Part shown: piece by piece, positions 1 to 9,097 of the stretch
Position numbering within the stretch: position 1 is the stretch's first letter
How the letters are laid out: each line of letters begins with the position of its first letter
DNA from: DASRHY01 sp035650275
GTDB lineage: Bacteria > Actinomycetota > Actinomycetes > Propionibacteriales > Kribbellaceae
Assembly: GCA_035650275.1 (NCBI GenBank)
Contig: DASRHY010000158.1
Location: forward strand, 14,507 to 78,506
Direction: 5' to 3'
DNA length: 64,000 bases
Notes under the pieces: model-generated
Databases searched by the model: none
Told to the model about the DNA's origin: nothing
Seen by the model: only the letters and a program-made list of their open reading frames with translations
Program-made: the position numbers and the translations under genes

Positions 1-876
1 ACCACAGATCACCACGCACTCCACCTTCTGCAGCACCTCCAACGCGTGGTACCTGTCGTGCAGCGCGAAGATCGGGTAGAAGTCCGAGATCACCGAGATC
101 GGCGTCCCGGCGATCATCTCGTTCACGAACTCGGTGTACGACGGCGGCACCTCGGACCCGAACGAGTACATCCGGGTCAGCACGTAGCTGATGTCGCTTC
201 CGGCCCGCCGGCTGCCTTCGACCAGCGTCGGCACCCGGGCGAGCGCGGCCAGCGTCGGGGTCGCGTACCGGCGGATCAGCCGGCCCGGCAGCCCGGGCAG
301 CACGATCGACGCCTCGTCCAGGCCACCGGCGGCCGTCGAGACCAGCCCGACGCCGGTGATCCGCGTCCCGAACAGCTCCGGGTACAGGTCGGCCAGCGCC
401 ATGATCGCCATACCGCCCATCGAGTGCCCGATCAGCACCACCGGGCCCTTCGGCGCGAACTCGTTCAGGATCCCGTACAGATCCCGGCCGATCTGGTCGA
501 TGGTGACGCCGTCCTTCGGCGACCGACCGGACCGGCCGTGCGACCGCTGGTCATAGAACACCAGCTTCCCGGCGCCGCGCAGACCCTTGCGCTGGAAGTG
601 CCAGCAGTCGAGGTTCAGCCCGTACCCGTGCGCGAAGATCACGGTCGGCCCCGGCGGCCCCTCATCGGTCTCGACGTACAGCTCGACGCCGTCGTCGGAG
701 GTGAACACGTGCGGCTCACCGCGGACCGACCCGAACGGCTCCGCCTCCAGCTGCGCGCGCTGGCTGGCTCGCCGCCCGATCAGCTGCCGCTCGACGGCGA
801 CCCCCGCGGCGGCGCCGGCCGCGATCACGCCGACCGCGACGCCGAGCAGGCCAGCGGTCCGTCCGGCCCGTGCCAT
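1..876 (-). CDS. alpha/beta hydrolase, membrane-anchored (3' end beyond window)
   Basis: Serine hydrolase of the alpha/beta-hydrolase fold; the substrate cannot be told. The reading frame starts at ATG 876 and is still open at base 1, so 292 codons are visible and the C-terminus is missing. An N-terminal hydrophobic Ala/Gly/Val stretch (about residues 8-28) looks like a membrane anchor or signal. HGYG (about residue 82) is the oxyanion-hole loop and GHSMGG (about residues 150-155) carries the nucleophilic serine. The catalytic His lies in the missing part. The start overlaps the alr stop by one base (TGATG), so translation is probably coupled to alr. A hydrolase at this place, before tsaE-like genes, is common in actinobacteria (family knowledge). 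No ribosome binding site beyond the alr 3' end is needed. Confidence 0.85.
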   Translation of the reverse strand, partial: MARAGRTAGLLGVAVGVIAAGAAAGVAVERQLIGRRASQRAQLEAEPFGSVRGEPHVFTSDDGVELYVETDEGPPGPTVIFAHGYGLNLDCWHFQRKGLRGAGKLVFYDQRSHGRSGRSPKDGVTIDQIGRDLYGILNEFAPKGPVVLIGHSMGGMAIMALADLYPELFGTRITGVGLVSTAAGGLDEASIVLPGLPGRLIRRYATPTLAALARVPTLVEGSRRAGSDISYVLTRMYSFGSEVPPSYTEFVNEMIAGTPISVISDFYPIFALHDRYHALEVLQKVECVVICG

Positions 877-2081
877 CAGCCGGTCACCTCGCCGGTGTCA
901 GGGCGGGGGTCATGGCGGGGGTCATGGCGAGGGTCACCGCCGGTGTAGCAGCGCGGCACCCGAGGACCGATCCGGGTGACGATCTCGTAGTTGATCGTCT
1001 CCGCGGCCACCGCCCAGTCGTCCGCCGTCGGCTCCCCGCCGTCGCCCGGACCGAACAGCACCACGTCGTCACCGGCGGCGGCGTCGTCGCCGTCCAGGTC
1101 GAGCACGAACTGGTCCATGCAGACCCGGCCGGCGATGGTACGACGCTTGCCAGCGGCAAGTACCGGGCCGCGACCGGACGCGTGCCGCGGGATGCCGTCG
1201 CCGTACCCGAGCGGGACCAGTCCGAGCGTGGTCGGCTGCGAGGTGACATAGGTGTGCCCGTACGAGACACCCTCGCCGGCGCCGACCCGCTTCACCACCG
1301 CGAGCCCGGCCCGCAGCGTCATCGCGGGCCGCAGCCCGAGCTCGGCGGACGGCCGGGCCGGCCCGAACGGGGACAGCCCGTACGACGCGATGCCCGGGCG
1401 GACCAGGTCGTACCAGGTATCCGGGAGCGCGAGCGTGCCGCCGGAGTTCGCCAGGTGCCGCAGCGGCGGTTGCACCCCGTGCCGGGCCGCGACCTCGAGC
1501 GCGTCGGCGAACGCCGCGACCTGGGCCGCGTTCGCCGGATGCCCCGGCTCGTCCGAGCAGGCCAGGTGCGACCAGACGCCGATGATCTCCAGGTGCCCCG
1601 CGGCCCGGGCCTTCGCGGCGGCGGTGACCAGGTCCGTCCAGTCCGCCGCGGTGGCGCCGGAACGGTTCAAACCGGTGTCGACCTTGAGGTGCACCCGCAC
1701 CGGCCGCCCGGCGATCCCGGCCGCGGTGACCAGCTCGTCCACCATCCAGACCGCGGACGCGGACAGGTCGATGTCCGCCGCGACCGCGTCGGCGAGCCGC
1801 TCGCCCGGTACCGCCAGCCAGCACAGGATCGGCCCGGTGTCACCGGCCGCCCGCAGCGCCAGCGCCTCCTCGACCACGGCCACGCCGAGCCAGCTCGCGC
1901 CGGCAGCCCGGGCCGCCCGCGCTGACGGCAGGATGCCGTGCCCGTACCCATCGGCCTTGACCACGACCATCACCTCGGCCGGGCCGACGTGCGCACGCAG
2001 CGTCCGGACGTTGTGCCGGATCGCGGCGAGGTCGACGACCGCCTCAGCCCTCGGCCGGCGCGTCTCCTGACTCGTTGACAT
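876..2081 (-). CDS. alr: alanine racemase
   Basis: PLP-dependent racemase converting L-alanine to D-alanine for peptidoglycan; cytoplasmic. At 401 residues it has normal family length. The PLP-binding lysine is K42 in VVVKADGYGHG near the N-terminus; SYGHTY holds the second catalytic base (Tyr), and VCMDQ is the conserved C-terminal-domain motif. The open frame extends to a TTG at 2090, but the GAGAG ribosome binding site at about 2092-2096 is correctly spaced only for ATG 2081. It is 15 nt downstream of the HAD hydrolase gene and overlaps the next hydrolase by one base. It belongs to the same minus-strand envelope block as glmS, acpS and nnr. Confidence 0.97.
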   Translation of the reverse strand: MSTSQETRRPRAEAVVDLAAIRHNVRTLRAHVGPAEVMVVVKADGYGHGILPSARAARAAGASWLGVAVVEEALALRAAGDTGPILCWLAVPGERLADAVAADIDLSASAVWMVDELVTAAGIAGRPVRVHLKVDTGLNRSGATAADWTDLVTAAAKARAAGHLEIIGVWSHLACSDEPGHPANAAQVAAFADALEVAARHGVQPPLRHLANSGGTLALPDTWYDLVRPGIASYGLSPFGPARPSAELGLRPAMTLRAGLAVVKRVGAGEGVSYGHTYVTSQPTTLGLVPLGYGDGIPRHASGRGPVLAAGKRRTIAGRVCMDQFVLDLDGDDAAAGDDVVLFGPGDGGEPTADDWAVAAETINYEIVTRIGPRVPRCYTGGDPRHDPRHDPRPDTGEVTG

Positions 2082-2096
2082 AGCGTTCAAAGTCTC

Positions 2097-2744
2097 TCAG
2101 GAGTGGCCGAACAGACCGGTCAAAGCCCCCATCTTGTCGATCACGACGTCAGCGCCGGCCAGCCGTTCCGCAGGGGTCATCCCCGCGTAACCGACCACCC
2201 GCATGCCCGCCGCCCGGGCCGCCTCGACGCCCAGCGGACTGTCCTCCACGACCAGGCACCCGGCCGGCTCCACCCCCATTGCGGCCGCCGCGTGCAGGAA
2301 CAGATCTGGAGCCGGCTTGCCGTGCGCCACGTCCTGGGCGCTGAACACGTGCCCCTGGAACCGCTCGTACAACCTGACCGCGGTCAGCGCCGTACGGATC
2401 CGCTCGTGATCACCCGACGAGGCCACGCAGTACGCCGTCCCGGCCGCGTCCAGCTCATCCAGCACCTGCGCGACCCCGTCTATCGCGACGAGCTCGGCGA
2501 ACCCCTCGAACAAGCGCTGGTGGTAACGGTCCTCGAAGTCCGTGGGCAGCGGCGTACCCAGACGGTCCTCGGCGGCGGTCCGCACCCGGGCCAGCGACCC
2601 GCCCATGAACTCGTGCACCGCCTGCTCCAGCGTGTACGGCAGGCCGGCCTCGGTCAGCAGCGCGGCGAGGATCCCGTTCGCCAGCCGCTCGGAGTCCACC
2701 AGCACGCCGTCGTTGTCGAAGATCACCAGGTCCGGACATTCCAC
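2097..2744 (-). CDS. HAD-superfamily hydrolase (beta-phosphoglucomutase-like)
   Basis: Predicted phosphatase or phosphomutase of HAD subfamily I; 215 residues. Motif I FDNDGVLVDSE (nucleophile D10, general acid D12), motif II ASSG, motif III lysine in GKPAPDLF and motif IV VEDSP are all intact, with a helical cap between motifs I and II. This pattern suits small sugar-phosphate substrates, but the real substrate is unknown. The start is GTG 2744, just after a TAGGGT that could be a -10 box, so the mRNA might be leaderless (weak inference). It lies directly upstream of alr on the same strand and may be co-transcribed. It is not part of the usual alr neighbourhood. Confidence 0.9.
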   Translation of the reverse strand: MECPDLVIFDNDGVLVDSERLANGILAALLTEAGLPYTLEQAVHEFMGGSLARVRTAAEDRLGTPLPTDFEDRYHQRLFEGFAELVAIDGVAQVLDELDAAGTAYCVASSGDHERIRTALTAVRLYERFQGHVFSAQDVAHGKPAPDLFLHAAAAMGVEPAGCLVVEDSPLGVEAARAAGMRVVGYAGMTPAERLAGADVVIDKMGALTGLFGHS

Positions 2745-2815
2745 CGCTGCACCCTAACCGGGCCTAGGGTGATCGCGCGTGACAACCATCACCACCCACT
2801 GAGCGTCGACAGGGC

Positions 2816-3589
2816 ATGCGGAGAGCACAGGTCGTTCTGCTGGCGGGGCTCATGCTCGCGGCCGGATGTGGCAGCGAGCCGGGCGCCGGTGGCTCGGACT
2901 CACTGCGCGGGCGGACCTTCCTGTCCACCGCGGTCACAGAGGACGGCCGGGCCAAGCCGCTGGCCGGCGACAGCCGGGTCTCGCTGTGGTTCGCCGACGA
3001 CGGCCGGCTGGTCGCGAACGCGGGCTGCAACACGATGCAGGGGCCGGTCGACACCGGCGACGGCCGGCTCGGCGTCGAGGATCTGTCGATGACCGAGATG
3101 GGCTGTGACGCGGCCCGGCACAAGCAGGACGAGTGGCTGGCGAAGCTGCTCGCCGCGAAACCGACCTGGCGCCTTGCGCAGGACACCCTCACGCTCGAGT
3201 CCGGGACCACCACGGTGACGCTGCTGGACAAGCAGACCGCTCAACCCGATCTCGCGCTGACCGGCACCCGCTGGACTCTGGACACGGTCGTCAAGGGCGA
3301 CGTCGCCTCGAACACGGCCGGCAGCGACAAGGCCTACCTGGTCTTCGCCGACGGCAGGGTCACCGGTTCGACCGGCTGCAACCAGCTGTCCGGCACCGCG
3401 GCCGTCGACGGCGGCACGATCACCTTCGGTCCGATCGGCAGGACCCGGAAGGGCTGCCCGGACGGCCTCGCCGACGTCGAGCGCGCCGTACTCGCGGTCC
3501 TCGACGGCACCGTCGGCTTCGAGATCGACTCCACCCGGCTCACCCTGAAGCACCCGAGCGGCCAGGCCCTCGGCCTCACCGGCGCCTGA
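2816..3589 (+). CDS. lipoprotein with two META domains
   Basis: Predicted surface lipoprotein of 257 residues. The signal peptide ends in the lipobox LAAGC (lipidated Cys at residue 18). Two tandem META repeats follow, at about residues 28-140 and 150-255. Each has the family signature of a Gly-Cys-Asn segment: NAGCNTMQG in the first and STGCNQLSG in the second. META (HslJ-like) domains are known in heat-shock and secreted proteins, but their biochemical role is unsettled. The gene points away from its neighbours, is divergent from the HAD gene and converges with nnr (4-bp gap). The ribosome binding site is poor (AGGG one base before ATG), so the start is chosen because it gives a complete signal peptide. 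Confidence 0.9.
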   Translation: MRRAQVVLLAGLMLAAGCGSEPGAGGSDSLRGRTFLSTAVTEDGRAKPLAGDSRVSLWFADDGRLVANAGCNTMQGPVDTGDGRLGVEDLSMTEMGCDAARHKQDEWLAKLLAAKPTWRLAQDTLTLESGTTTVTLLDKQTAQPDLALTGTRWTLDTVVKGDVASNTAGSDKAYLVFADGRVTGSTGCNQLSGTAAVDGGTITFGPIGRTRKGCPDGLADVERAVLAVLDGTVGFEIDSTRLTLKHPSGQALGLTGA

Positions 3590-3593
3590 CCAG

Positions 3594-5009
3594 TCACGGC
3601 AACCCACGGAACCCGTGCTCGGCCAGCAGCGCCGCGGTCGCGACAGGCAGGTGCGCGGCGACAGCGCTCGCGCTGACCGGGCCGCCCGCCGACGCCAGCC
3701 GGGCGGCGGCCGCATGCAGATGCGCGGCGACGCTGCCGGCGTCCAGCGGGTCCAGCCCGCCCGCGAGAAGAGCGCCGCACAGGCCCGCGAGGACGTCGCC
3801 GGCGCCGGCCGTCGCGAGCCAGGGCGTGGCGTTCGTGTTGACCCGGACCCGGCCGTCCGGCGCGGCGACGACGGTGGTCGAGCCCTTGAGCAGCACGGTG
3901 GCGTGGTACCGCTCGGCCGCGGCCCGGGCGTGCCGCAGCCGGTTGGCCTCGATCTCGTCCCGCGGTACGTCGAGCAGCCGGCTCAGCTCGCCGGCGTGCG
4001 GGGTGAGCAGTACCGGCAGGGTGAACCGCAGCGGCAGGTACCGCAGGCCGTCCGCGTCGATCAGCACCGGCTCGTCGCCGCTGTAGATCTCCCCGATCAG
4101 GTGCGCGTCCACGTGGTCGCCGAGGCCGGAACCGATCACCCAGGACTGCACCCGGCCGCTGCCCGCGACCACCTCCGGGTGCGCGGCCCGGACGGCGTCC
4201 GCGACCGGGTCGGGACCGGCGTACCGGACCATCCCGAGCGGTCCGCCGAGCGCGCCCGCGGTGGCGAGGACGGCGGCGCCCGGGTACTGCGAGGAGCCGA
4301 CGAGCAGACCGGTCACGCCGCGGGAGTACTTGTCCGACTCGCGTCGCGGCACCGGGTAGAGCGCTGCCACATCCGCGGGCTGCAGCGCCTCCACGACAGG
4401 CGACGGTAGGTCGAGACCGATGTCGACCAGGAGCACCGGTCCGCACGCTGACGCGGCCGGGTCGATCAGGTGACACACCTTGTGGGTGCCGAAGGTGACG
4501 GTGAGCGCGGCCCGGACGTGTCTCGCGGGCGTGGCACCGGTGTCTACGTCGACGCCGGACGGTACGTCGACCGCGACCACGGGCACACCGTGCTGGGCGG
4601 CGAGGTCGATCGTGTGCGCTGCCGCCGGTTTGAGGCCCGGCCGGCCGCCGATGCCGACGATCCCGTCGACCACGACGTCCGCCCCGGCGATGGTGTCCGC
4701 TGCCCCGACCCGGCCACCGGCCGTCTGCAGCGCCGCGAGACCGGCCGGATGTGGGTGCTCCGACAGCAGTACGGCGCTGACCCGGGCGCCGCGCCGGGCC
4801 AGCAGCGCGCCGGCGTACAGCGTGTCGCCGCCGTTGTCCCCGGAGCCGACCAGCAGCACCACCCGCGCGCCGTACGAGAAGCCGAGGAAGTCGGCCACCG
4901 CGACGGCGAGGCCGCGGGCGGCACGCTGCATCAGCGTGCCCTCGGGCAGCCGGGCCATCAGGTCGTGCTCGGCGGCCCGGACCTGCTCGACGCTATGGGC
5001 GCGCCGCAT
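3594..5009 (-). CDS. nnr: bifunctional NAD(P)H-hydrate epimerase / ADP-dependent NAD(P)H-hydrate dehydratase
   Basis: Repairs hydrated NADH and NADPH. The N-terminal YjeF_N domain (about residues 1-210, GSGDNGGD at 55-62) epimerises NAD(P)HX. The C-terminal YjeF_C domain (about residues 230-465, with the catalytic-loop motif TAGAGDVLAG) dehydrates the S form using ADP. At 471 residues it matches fused Nnr proteins. The open frame continues 25 codons upstream, but those codons lie over acpS; ATG 5009 has GGAAGG just upstream and begins with the expected MRRAHSVEQ. It starts one base after the acpS stop, so the two are coupled. Confidence 0.95.
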   Translation of the reverse strand: MRRAHSVEQVRAAEHDLMARLPEGTLMQRAARGLAVAVADFLGFSYGARVVLLVGSGDNGGDTLYAGALLARRGARVSAVLLSEHPHPAGLAALQTAGGRVGAADTIAGADVVVDGIVGIGGRPGLKPAAAHTIDLAAQHGVPVVAVDVPSGVDVDTGATPARHVRAALTVTFGTHKVCHLIDPAASACGPVLLVDIGLDLPSPVVEALQPADVAALYPVPRRESDKYSRGVTGLLVGSSQYPGAAVLATAGALGGPLGMVRYAGPDPVADAVRAAHPEVVAGSGRVQSWVIGSGLGDHVDAHLIGEIYSGDEPVLIDADGLRYLPLRFTLPVLLTPHAGELSRLLDVPRDEIEANRLRHARAAAERYHATVLLKGSTTVVAAPDGRVRVNTNATPWLATAGAGDVLAGLCGALLAGGLDPLDAGSVAAHLHAAAARLASAGGPVSASAVAAHLPVATAALLAEHGFRGLP

Positions 5010-5010
5010 C

Positions 5011-5361
5011 TCAGCCTTCCAGCACCACGACCGCGGAGGCGATCCCGGCGTCGTGGCTGAGCGACAGGTGCATGCTCTGGACACCGAGCTGGGAGGCGCG
5101 TTCGGCGACCGTCCCGCTGATCTCCAGCCAGGGGCGGCCGTCGTCGTCGGTGGTCACCTCGGCGTCGAGCCAGAGCATCCCGGCCGGCGCACCGAGCGCC
5201 TTCGCCAGCGCCTCCTTGGCCGCGAAGCGGGCCGCCAGCGACGACGGCGGCTTCGCCGACTCGGTGGCGGTGAACAGCCGGGCACGCAGACCGGGGGTCC
5301 GCTCCAGCGTCTCCATGAAGCGTGCGATGTCGACGACGTCGATCCCGACCCCCATGATCAT
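5011..5361 (-). CDS. acpS: holo-[acyl-carrier-protein] synthase
   Basis: Transfers the 4'-phosphopantetheine of CoA onto the serine of acyl carrier protein. The 116 residues carry the AcpS hallmarks: GVGIDVVDI near the N-terminus (Mg-binding Asp) and RFAAKEALAKALG (catalytic Glu/Lys). Two in-frame ATGs (5361 and 5355) are possible; the longer form matches the usual few residues before GVGID. It lies 10 nt after glmS and one base before nnr, in an apparent glmS-acpS-nnr operon, an order conserved in actinobacteria. Confidence 0.95.
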   Translation of the reverse strand: MIMGVGIDVVDIARFMETLERTPGLRARLFTATESAKPPSSLAARFAAKEALAKALGAPAGMLWLDAEVTTDDDGRPWLEISGTVAERASQLGVQSMHLSLSHDAGIASAVVVLEG

Positions 5362-5371
5362 GCGCGGCTCA

Positions 5372-7219
5372 CTATTCGACCGTGACCGACTTCGCCAGGT
5401 TGCGCGGCTGGTCGACGTCGTACCCCTTGGCGGTGGCCATCTCGCAGGCGAACACCTGCAGGGGCACGGTCGCCACCAGCGGCTGCAGCAGCGTCGGCAC
5501 CTTGGGCAGCCGGATCAGGTGGTCGGCGTACGGCTCGACCGCGGTGTCGCCGTCCTCGGTGACCACGATCGTGCGGGCGCCGCGGGCGCGGATCTCCTGG
5601 ACGTTACTGACCATCTTGTCGTGCAGCACGTCCCGGCCTTTGGGCGGGATCACGACGAACACCGGCAGGTCGTCCTCGATCAGCGCGATCGGGCCGTGCT
5701 TGAGCTCACCGGCGGCGAAACCCTCGGCGTGCATGTAGGCGAGCTCCTTGAGCTTCAGCGCGCCCTCGAGCGCCACCGGGTACCCGACGTGCCGGCCGAT
5801 GAACAGCACCGACTGCGCCTCCTTGAGGTCGCGGGCCAGCTGCCGGACCGGCTCGACCGCCTCCAGCACCTTGGCGACCGCGGCTGGGATCTCCTCCAGG
5901 TCGTCGATCACGGACTTGATCTCGTCGCCGAACTTGGTGCCCCGGACCTGGGCGAGGTACAGCGCGATCACGTACGTCGCGACGATCTGGGTCAGGAACG
6001 CCTTCGTCGACGCGACCGCGATCTCCGGGCCGGCGTAGGTGTAGACCACCGCGTCGGACTCGCGCGGGATCGTGGAGCCGTTGGTGTTGCAGATCGCCAG
6101 CACCTTGGCGCGCTGCTCGCGGGCGTGCCGCAGCGCCATCAGCGTGTCCATCGTCTCGCCGGACTGGCTGATCGCGATCACCATCGTGGTCGGGTCGACG
6201 ATCGGGTCCCGGTACCGGAACTCGCTGGCCAGCTCCACCTCGCACGGGATCCGGGTCCAGTGCTCGATCGCGTACTTGGCGATCAGGCCGACGTGGAACG
6301 ACGTGCCGCAGGCGATGATGATGATCTTGTCGACCTCGCGCAGCTCGTCGTCGCTCAGCCGCATCTCGTCCAGGTGCAGCCGGCCCTCCGGGGTGAACCG
6401 GCCGAGCAGGGTGTCGCTGATCGCCTTCGGCTGCTCGGCGATCTCCTTCAGCATGAAGTAGTCGTAGCCGCCCTTCTCGGCGGCCGAGATGTCCCAGTCC
6501 ACGTGGTATGGCGTCACGTCCGCCGGCGAGCCGTCGAAGTTCGTGACGGTCACTCCGGAACGGCGCAGCTCGACCACCTGGTCCTGGCCGAGCTCTATCG
6601 CGTCCCGGGTGTGCGTGATGAACGCCGAGACGTCGGAGGCGAGGAAGTTCTCACCCTCGCCGACCCCGACCACCAGCGGCGAGTTGCGGCGGGCGCCGAC
6701 CACCACGTCCGGGGCGTCACTGTGGACGGCGACCAGGGTGAAGGCCCCTTCCAGGCGCGCGCACGTCTGGCGCATCGCCTCGGCGAGATCGCCACCCGTG
6801 GTCTGCATCGCCTCGCCCAGGAGGTGCGCGACCACTTCGGTGTCGGTGTCGGAGGCCATCTCGTTGCCGCGCGACTCCAGGTCGGCGCGCAGCGAGGCGA
6901 AGTTCTCGATGATGCCGTTGTGGACGACCGCGACCTTCCGGTCGCCGTTCCGATGCGGGTGGGCGTTGCGGTCGTTCGGCGGCCCGTGGGTCGCCCACCG
7001 GGTGTGACCGATACCGGTGGTGGACGGCGGCAGCGGGCGGTCCGCGAGCTCCTTGTCCAGGTTCGCGATCTTGCCCGCCTTCTTCGCGGTGGTCAGTCTC
7101 CCATCTGTGATGAGAGCCACACCGGCGGAGTCGTACCCGCGGTACTCCAGCCTGCGGAGGCCCTCCAGAACCACATCCAGCGCCGACTTCTCACCGACGT
7201 AACCCACGATGCCGCACAT
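5372..7219 (-). CDS. glmS: glutamine--fructose-6-phosphate aminotransferase (isomerizing)
   Basis: Makes glucosamine-6-phosphate from fructose-6-phosphate and glutamine, the first committed step to UDP-GlcNAc. At 615 residues it has full length. The N-terminal nucleophile Cys2 (MCGIVGYVG) starts the glutamine amidotransferase domain (about 1-225). Two SIS isomerase domains follow, with a CGTSFHVG-type loop, and the protein ends in the characteristic PRNLAKSVTVE. The start must be ATG 7219 because Cys2 has to be exposed; the longer upstream frame is spurious. No Shine-Dalgarno is visible, and a promoter ends about 7 nt before the ATG, so the message is probably leaderless. No glmS ribozyme is present. 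Confidence 0.98.
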   Translation of the reverse strand: MCGIVGYVGEKSALDVVLEGLRRLEYRGYDSAGVALITDGRLTTAKKAGKIANLDKELADRPLPPSTTGIGHTRWATHGPPNDRNAHPHRNGDRKVAVVHNGIIENFASLRADLESRGNEMASDTDTEVVAHLLGEAMQTTGGDLAEAMRQTCARLEGAFTLVAVHSDAPDVVVGARRNSPLVVGVGEGENFLASDVSAFITHTRDAIELGQDQVVELRRSGVTVTNFDGSPADVTPYHVDWDISAAEKGGYDYFMLKEIAEQPKAISDTLLGRFTPEGRLHLDEMRLSDDELREVDKIIIIACGTSFHVGLIAKYAIEHWTRIPCEVELASEFRYRDPIVDPTTMVIAISQSGETMDTLMALRHAREQRAKVLAICNTNGSTIPRESDAVVYTYAGPEIAVASTKAFLTQIVATYVIALYLAQVRGTKFGDEIKSVIDDLEEIPAAVAKVLEAVEPVRQLARDLKEAQSVLFIGRHVGYPVALEGALKLKELAYMHAEGFAAGELKHGPIALIEDDLPVFVVIPPKGRDVLHDKMVSNVQEIRARGARTIVVTEDGDTAVEPYADHLIRLPKVPTLLQPLVATVPLQVFACEMATAKGYDVDQPRNLAKSVTVE

Positions 7220-7226
7220 GGCCGTC

Positions 7227-7254
7227 AGACTAACGGCATCCGGGATGGGCACAA
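7227..7254 (-). promoter_or_regulatory. glmS promoter (leaderless start)
   Basis: On the minus strand, TTGTGC (7249-7254), a 16-nt spacer and TAGTCT (7227-7232) form a principal-sigma promoter. Transcription would begin at about 7219-7221, on or next to the glmS ATG, and no ribosome binding site is present. The site lies in the 43-bp gap shared with divergent coaA. Confidence 0.6.
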
Positions 7255-7262
7255 TTGGGGCC

Positions 7263-8213
7263 ATGCTGCAGCAGCCTCGCGAGGTGACGCCGTACACCGA
7301 GCTGGACCGCGCGGCATGGGCGCGGCTCGCGGAGACCACGGAGTCGCCACTGACCGCCGAGGAGGTCGAGCGGCTCCGCGGCCTCGGCGACGAGATCGAC
7401 ATGACCGAGGTCCGCGAGGTGTACCTGCCGCTGTCCCGGATCCTGTCGCTGTACGTCCGGCACGCCCGCGCGCTGCACGCCGACACCGAGGGCTTCCTCG
7501 GCGAGCCGGCCACCCGGACCCCGTTCGTGATCGGGATCGGCGGGTCCGTTGCCGTCGGCAAGTCCACCACCGCCCGGCTGATGCGCGAGCTGCTCGCCCG
7601 CTGGCCGGAGCACCCGCGGGTCGCGCTGGTCACCACCGACGGGTTCCTGTGGCCGAACGCGGAGCTGGAACGCCGCGGGCTGCTGCAGCGCAAGGGCTTC
7701 CCGGAGTCGTACGACCGCAAGGCGCTGCTGCGGTTCGTGGTCGAGGTGAAGTCCGGCATGGACGCCGTCGAGGCGCCGGTGTACTCGCACCTGCACTACG
7801 ACCGGCTGCCGGACGCACGCACCACCGTCGAGCAGCCGGACATCCTGCTGCTCGAGGGCCTGAACGTGCTGCAGCCCGCACCCCGGCACGGCGACGGCCG
7901 CAGCGGGCTCGCGGTGAGCGACTTCTTCGACTTCTCCGTGTACGTCGACGCGGCTGCGGACGACATCCGCTCGTGGTACGTCGCGCGCTTCCTGAAGCTG
8001 TGGCAGACCGCGTTCCGCAACCCCGAGTCGTACTTCCGCCGGTACGGGGACCTGAGCCGGGACGAGGCGATCGCCCGGGCCGAGTCGCTCTGGGACACCA
8101 TCAACGGCCCGAACCTGCGCGAGAACATCCTGCCGACCAGGTCCCGGGCCACCTTGGTGCTGCGTAAGGGCGCCGACCACACGGTCCGCTGGGTCCGGCT
8201 CAGGAAGCTGTGA
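7263..8213 (+). CDS. coaA: type I pantothenate kinase
   Basis: ATP-dependent phosphorylation of pantothenate, the first step of CoA synthesis; cytoplasmic, 316 residues. The P-loop GGSVAVGKST (about residues 93-102) and the TTDGF, SYDRKALLRF and HYDRL segments identify the prokaryotic type I family. ATG 7263 gives the normal N-terminus (MLQQPREVTPY); the frame upstream overlaps the glmS 5' end and is excluded. It diverges from glmS (43 bp) and its 3' end overlaps murQ tail-to-tail by 14 bp. It supplies CoA, which AcpS uses as its substrate. Confidence 0.97.
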   Translation: MLQQPREVTPYTELDRAAWARLAETTESPLTAEEVERLRGLGDEIDMTEVREVYLPLSRILSLYVRHARALHADTEGFLGEPATRTPFVIGIGGSVAVGKSTTARLMRELLARWPEHPRVALVTTDGFLWPNAELERRGLLQRKGFPESYDRKALLRFVVEVKSGMDAVEAPVYSHLHYDRLPDARTTVEQPDILLLEGLNVLQPAPRHGDGRSGLAVSDFFDFSVYVDAAADDIRSWYVARFLKLWQTAFRNPESYFRRYGDLSRDEAIARAESLWDTINGPNLRENILPTRSRATLVLRKGADHTVRWVRLRKL

Positions 8214-9093
8214 GGGTGGAGAGGGCGGCGGCCACCCGGCCGTCGGCCTGCTCCAGTGCGGCGCGGGCCTCGTCGATGGGGGCGCCGCTGAGCAGGTGCA
8301 CGAGGGCGGGCTTGAGCTCGCCGCCGGCGGCCGCCAGGGCCGCCGCGCAGGCGTCGTCACCCGCGCCGGTGGCCTCGGACAGGATCCGCAGCATCCGGCC
8401 GCGCAACTTGTTGTTGGTGGCGACCATGTCGACCATCAGGTTCGACCAGGTCCGGCCGAGCTTGATCATCAGCGTGGTCGAGAAGCTGTTCAGGATCAGC
8501 TTCTGCGCGGTGCCGGCCTTGAGCCGGGTGGAGCCCGCGATCACCTCGGCACCGGTGTCGGCGGCGACGACGATGTCGGCGAGCTCGCGCAGCGGCGCGT
8601 CCGGGTTCGCGGTCACCAGCACGGTGGTCGCACCGGCCTCGCGGGCGGCGCGCAGGGCACCGGCGACGTACGGCGTCCGGCCGGACGCGGCCAGGCCCAG
8701 CACCACGTCCCGCTCGGTCACCGCCGCGGCGTCGGCGGCGCCGGTCTCCTCGGAGTCCTCGACGTTCTCGACCGCGCGCAGCAGCGCCTCGGTGCCGCCG
8801 GCGTGGTGCGCGACGACCAGGTCGGGCGGTGCGTGGAAGGTCGGTAACAGCTCGGCGGCGTCCAGCACCGCGAGCCGGCCCGACGTACCGGCGCCGAAGT
8901 AGTGCACGCGGCCGCCGGACTGCACGGCGTCGACCGCGGCGTCGACGGCCTTGGCCAGCTCGGGGATGGCCGCTTCCACCGCACCCGCGACCCTCGCGTC
9001 CTCGGCGTTCACCAGTTCCAGGATCTGGATGGTGCCGAGCGAGTCGATCGCCAGGGTGTTGGGGTTGCGATCTTCAGTCGGTGGGGCGATCAC
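8200..9093 (-). CDS. murQ: N-acetylmuramic acid 6-phosphate etherase
   Basis: Cleaves the lactyl ether of MurNAc-6-phosphate to GlcNAc-6-phosphate and D-lactate in peptidoglycan recycling; cytoplasmic, 297 residues. Conserved elements are GAGTSGRLAVLDAAELLPTF (SIS fold with catalytic Glu) and the family signature STRLKAGTAQKL. The start is GTG 9093, preceded by a near-consensus promoter and apparently leaderless. It is the last gene of the recycling island, 46 nt after the RpiR regulator, with its own promoter in that gap. The GlcNAc-6-phosphate it makes can enter GlmS/GlmM-linked metabolism. Confidence 0.97.
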   Translation of the reverse strand: MIAPPTEDRNPNTLAIDSLGTIQILELVNAEDARVAGAVEAAIPELAKAVDAAVDAVQSGGRVHYFGAGTSGRLAVLDAAELLPTFHAPPDLVVAHHAGGTEALLRAVENVEDSEETGAADAAAVTERDVVLGLAASGRTPYVAGALRAAREAGATTVLVTANPDAPLRELADIVVAADTGAEVIAGSTRLKAGTAQKLILNSFSTTLMIKLGRTWSNLMVDMVATNNKLRGRMLRILSEATGAGDDACAAALAAAGGELKPALVHLLSGAPIDEARAALEQADGRVAAALSTLTAS

Positions 9094-9097
9094 ACCA

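Noticed and set aside
2816..3589. Convergent minus-strand frame over the META lipoprotein
   Set aside because: The plus-strand product has a signal peptide, lipobox and two recognisable META domains; the opposite frame has none.
7220..7262. glmS ribozyme upstream of glmS
   Set aside because: Only 43 bp separate glmS from coaA and no ribozyme core is present.
5072..8167. 1031-codon plus-strand frame across acpS, glmS and coaA
   Set aside because: It runs antisense to two certain genes and in the wrong frame of coaA; composition is unlike a real protein.
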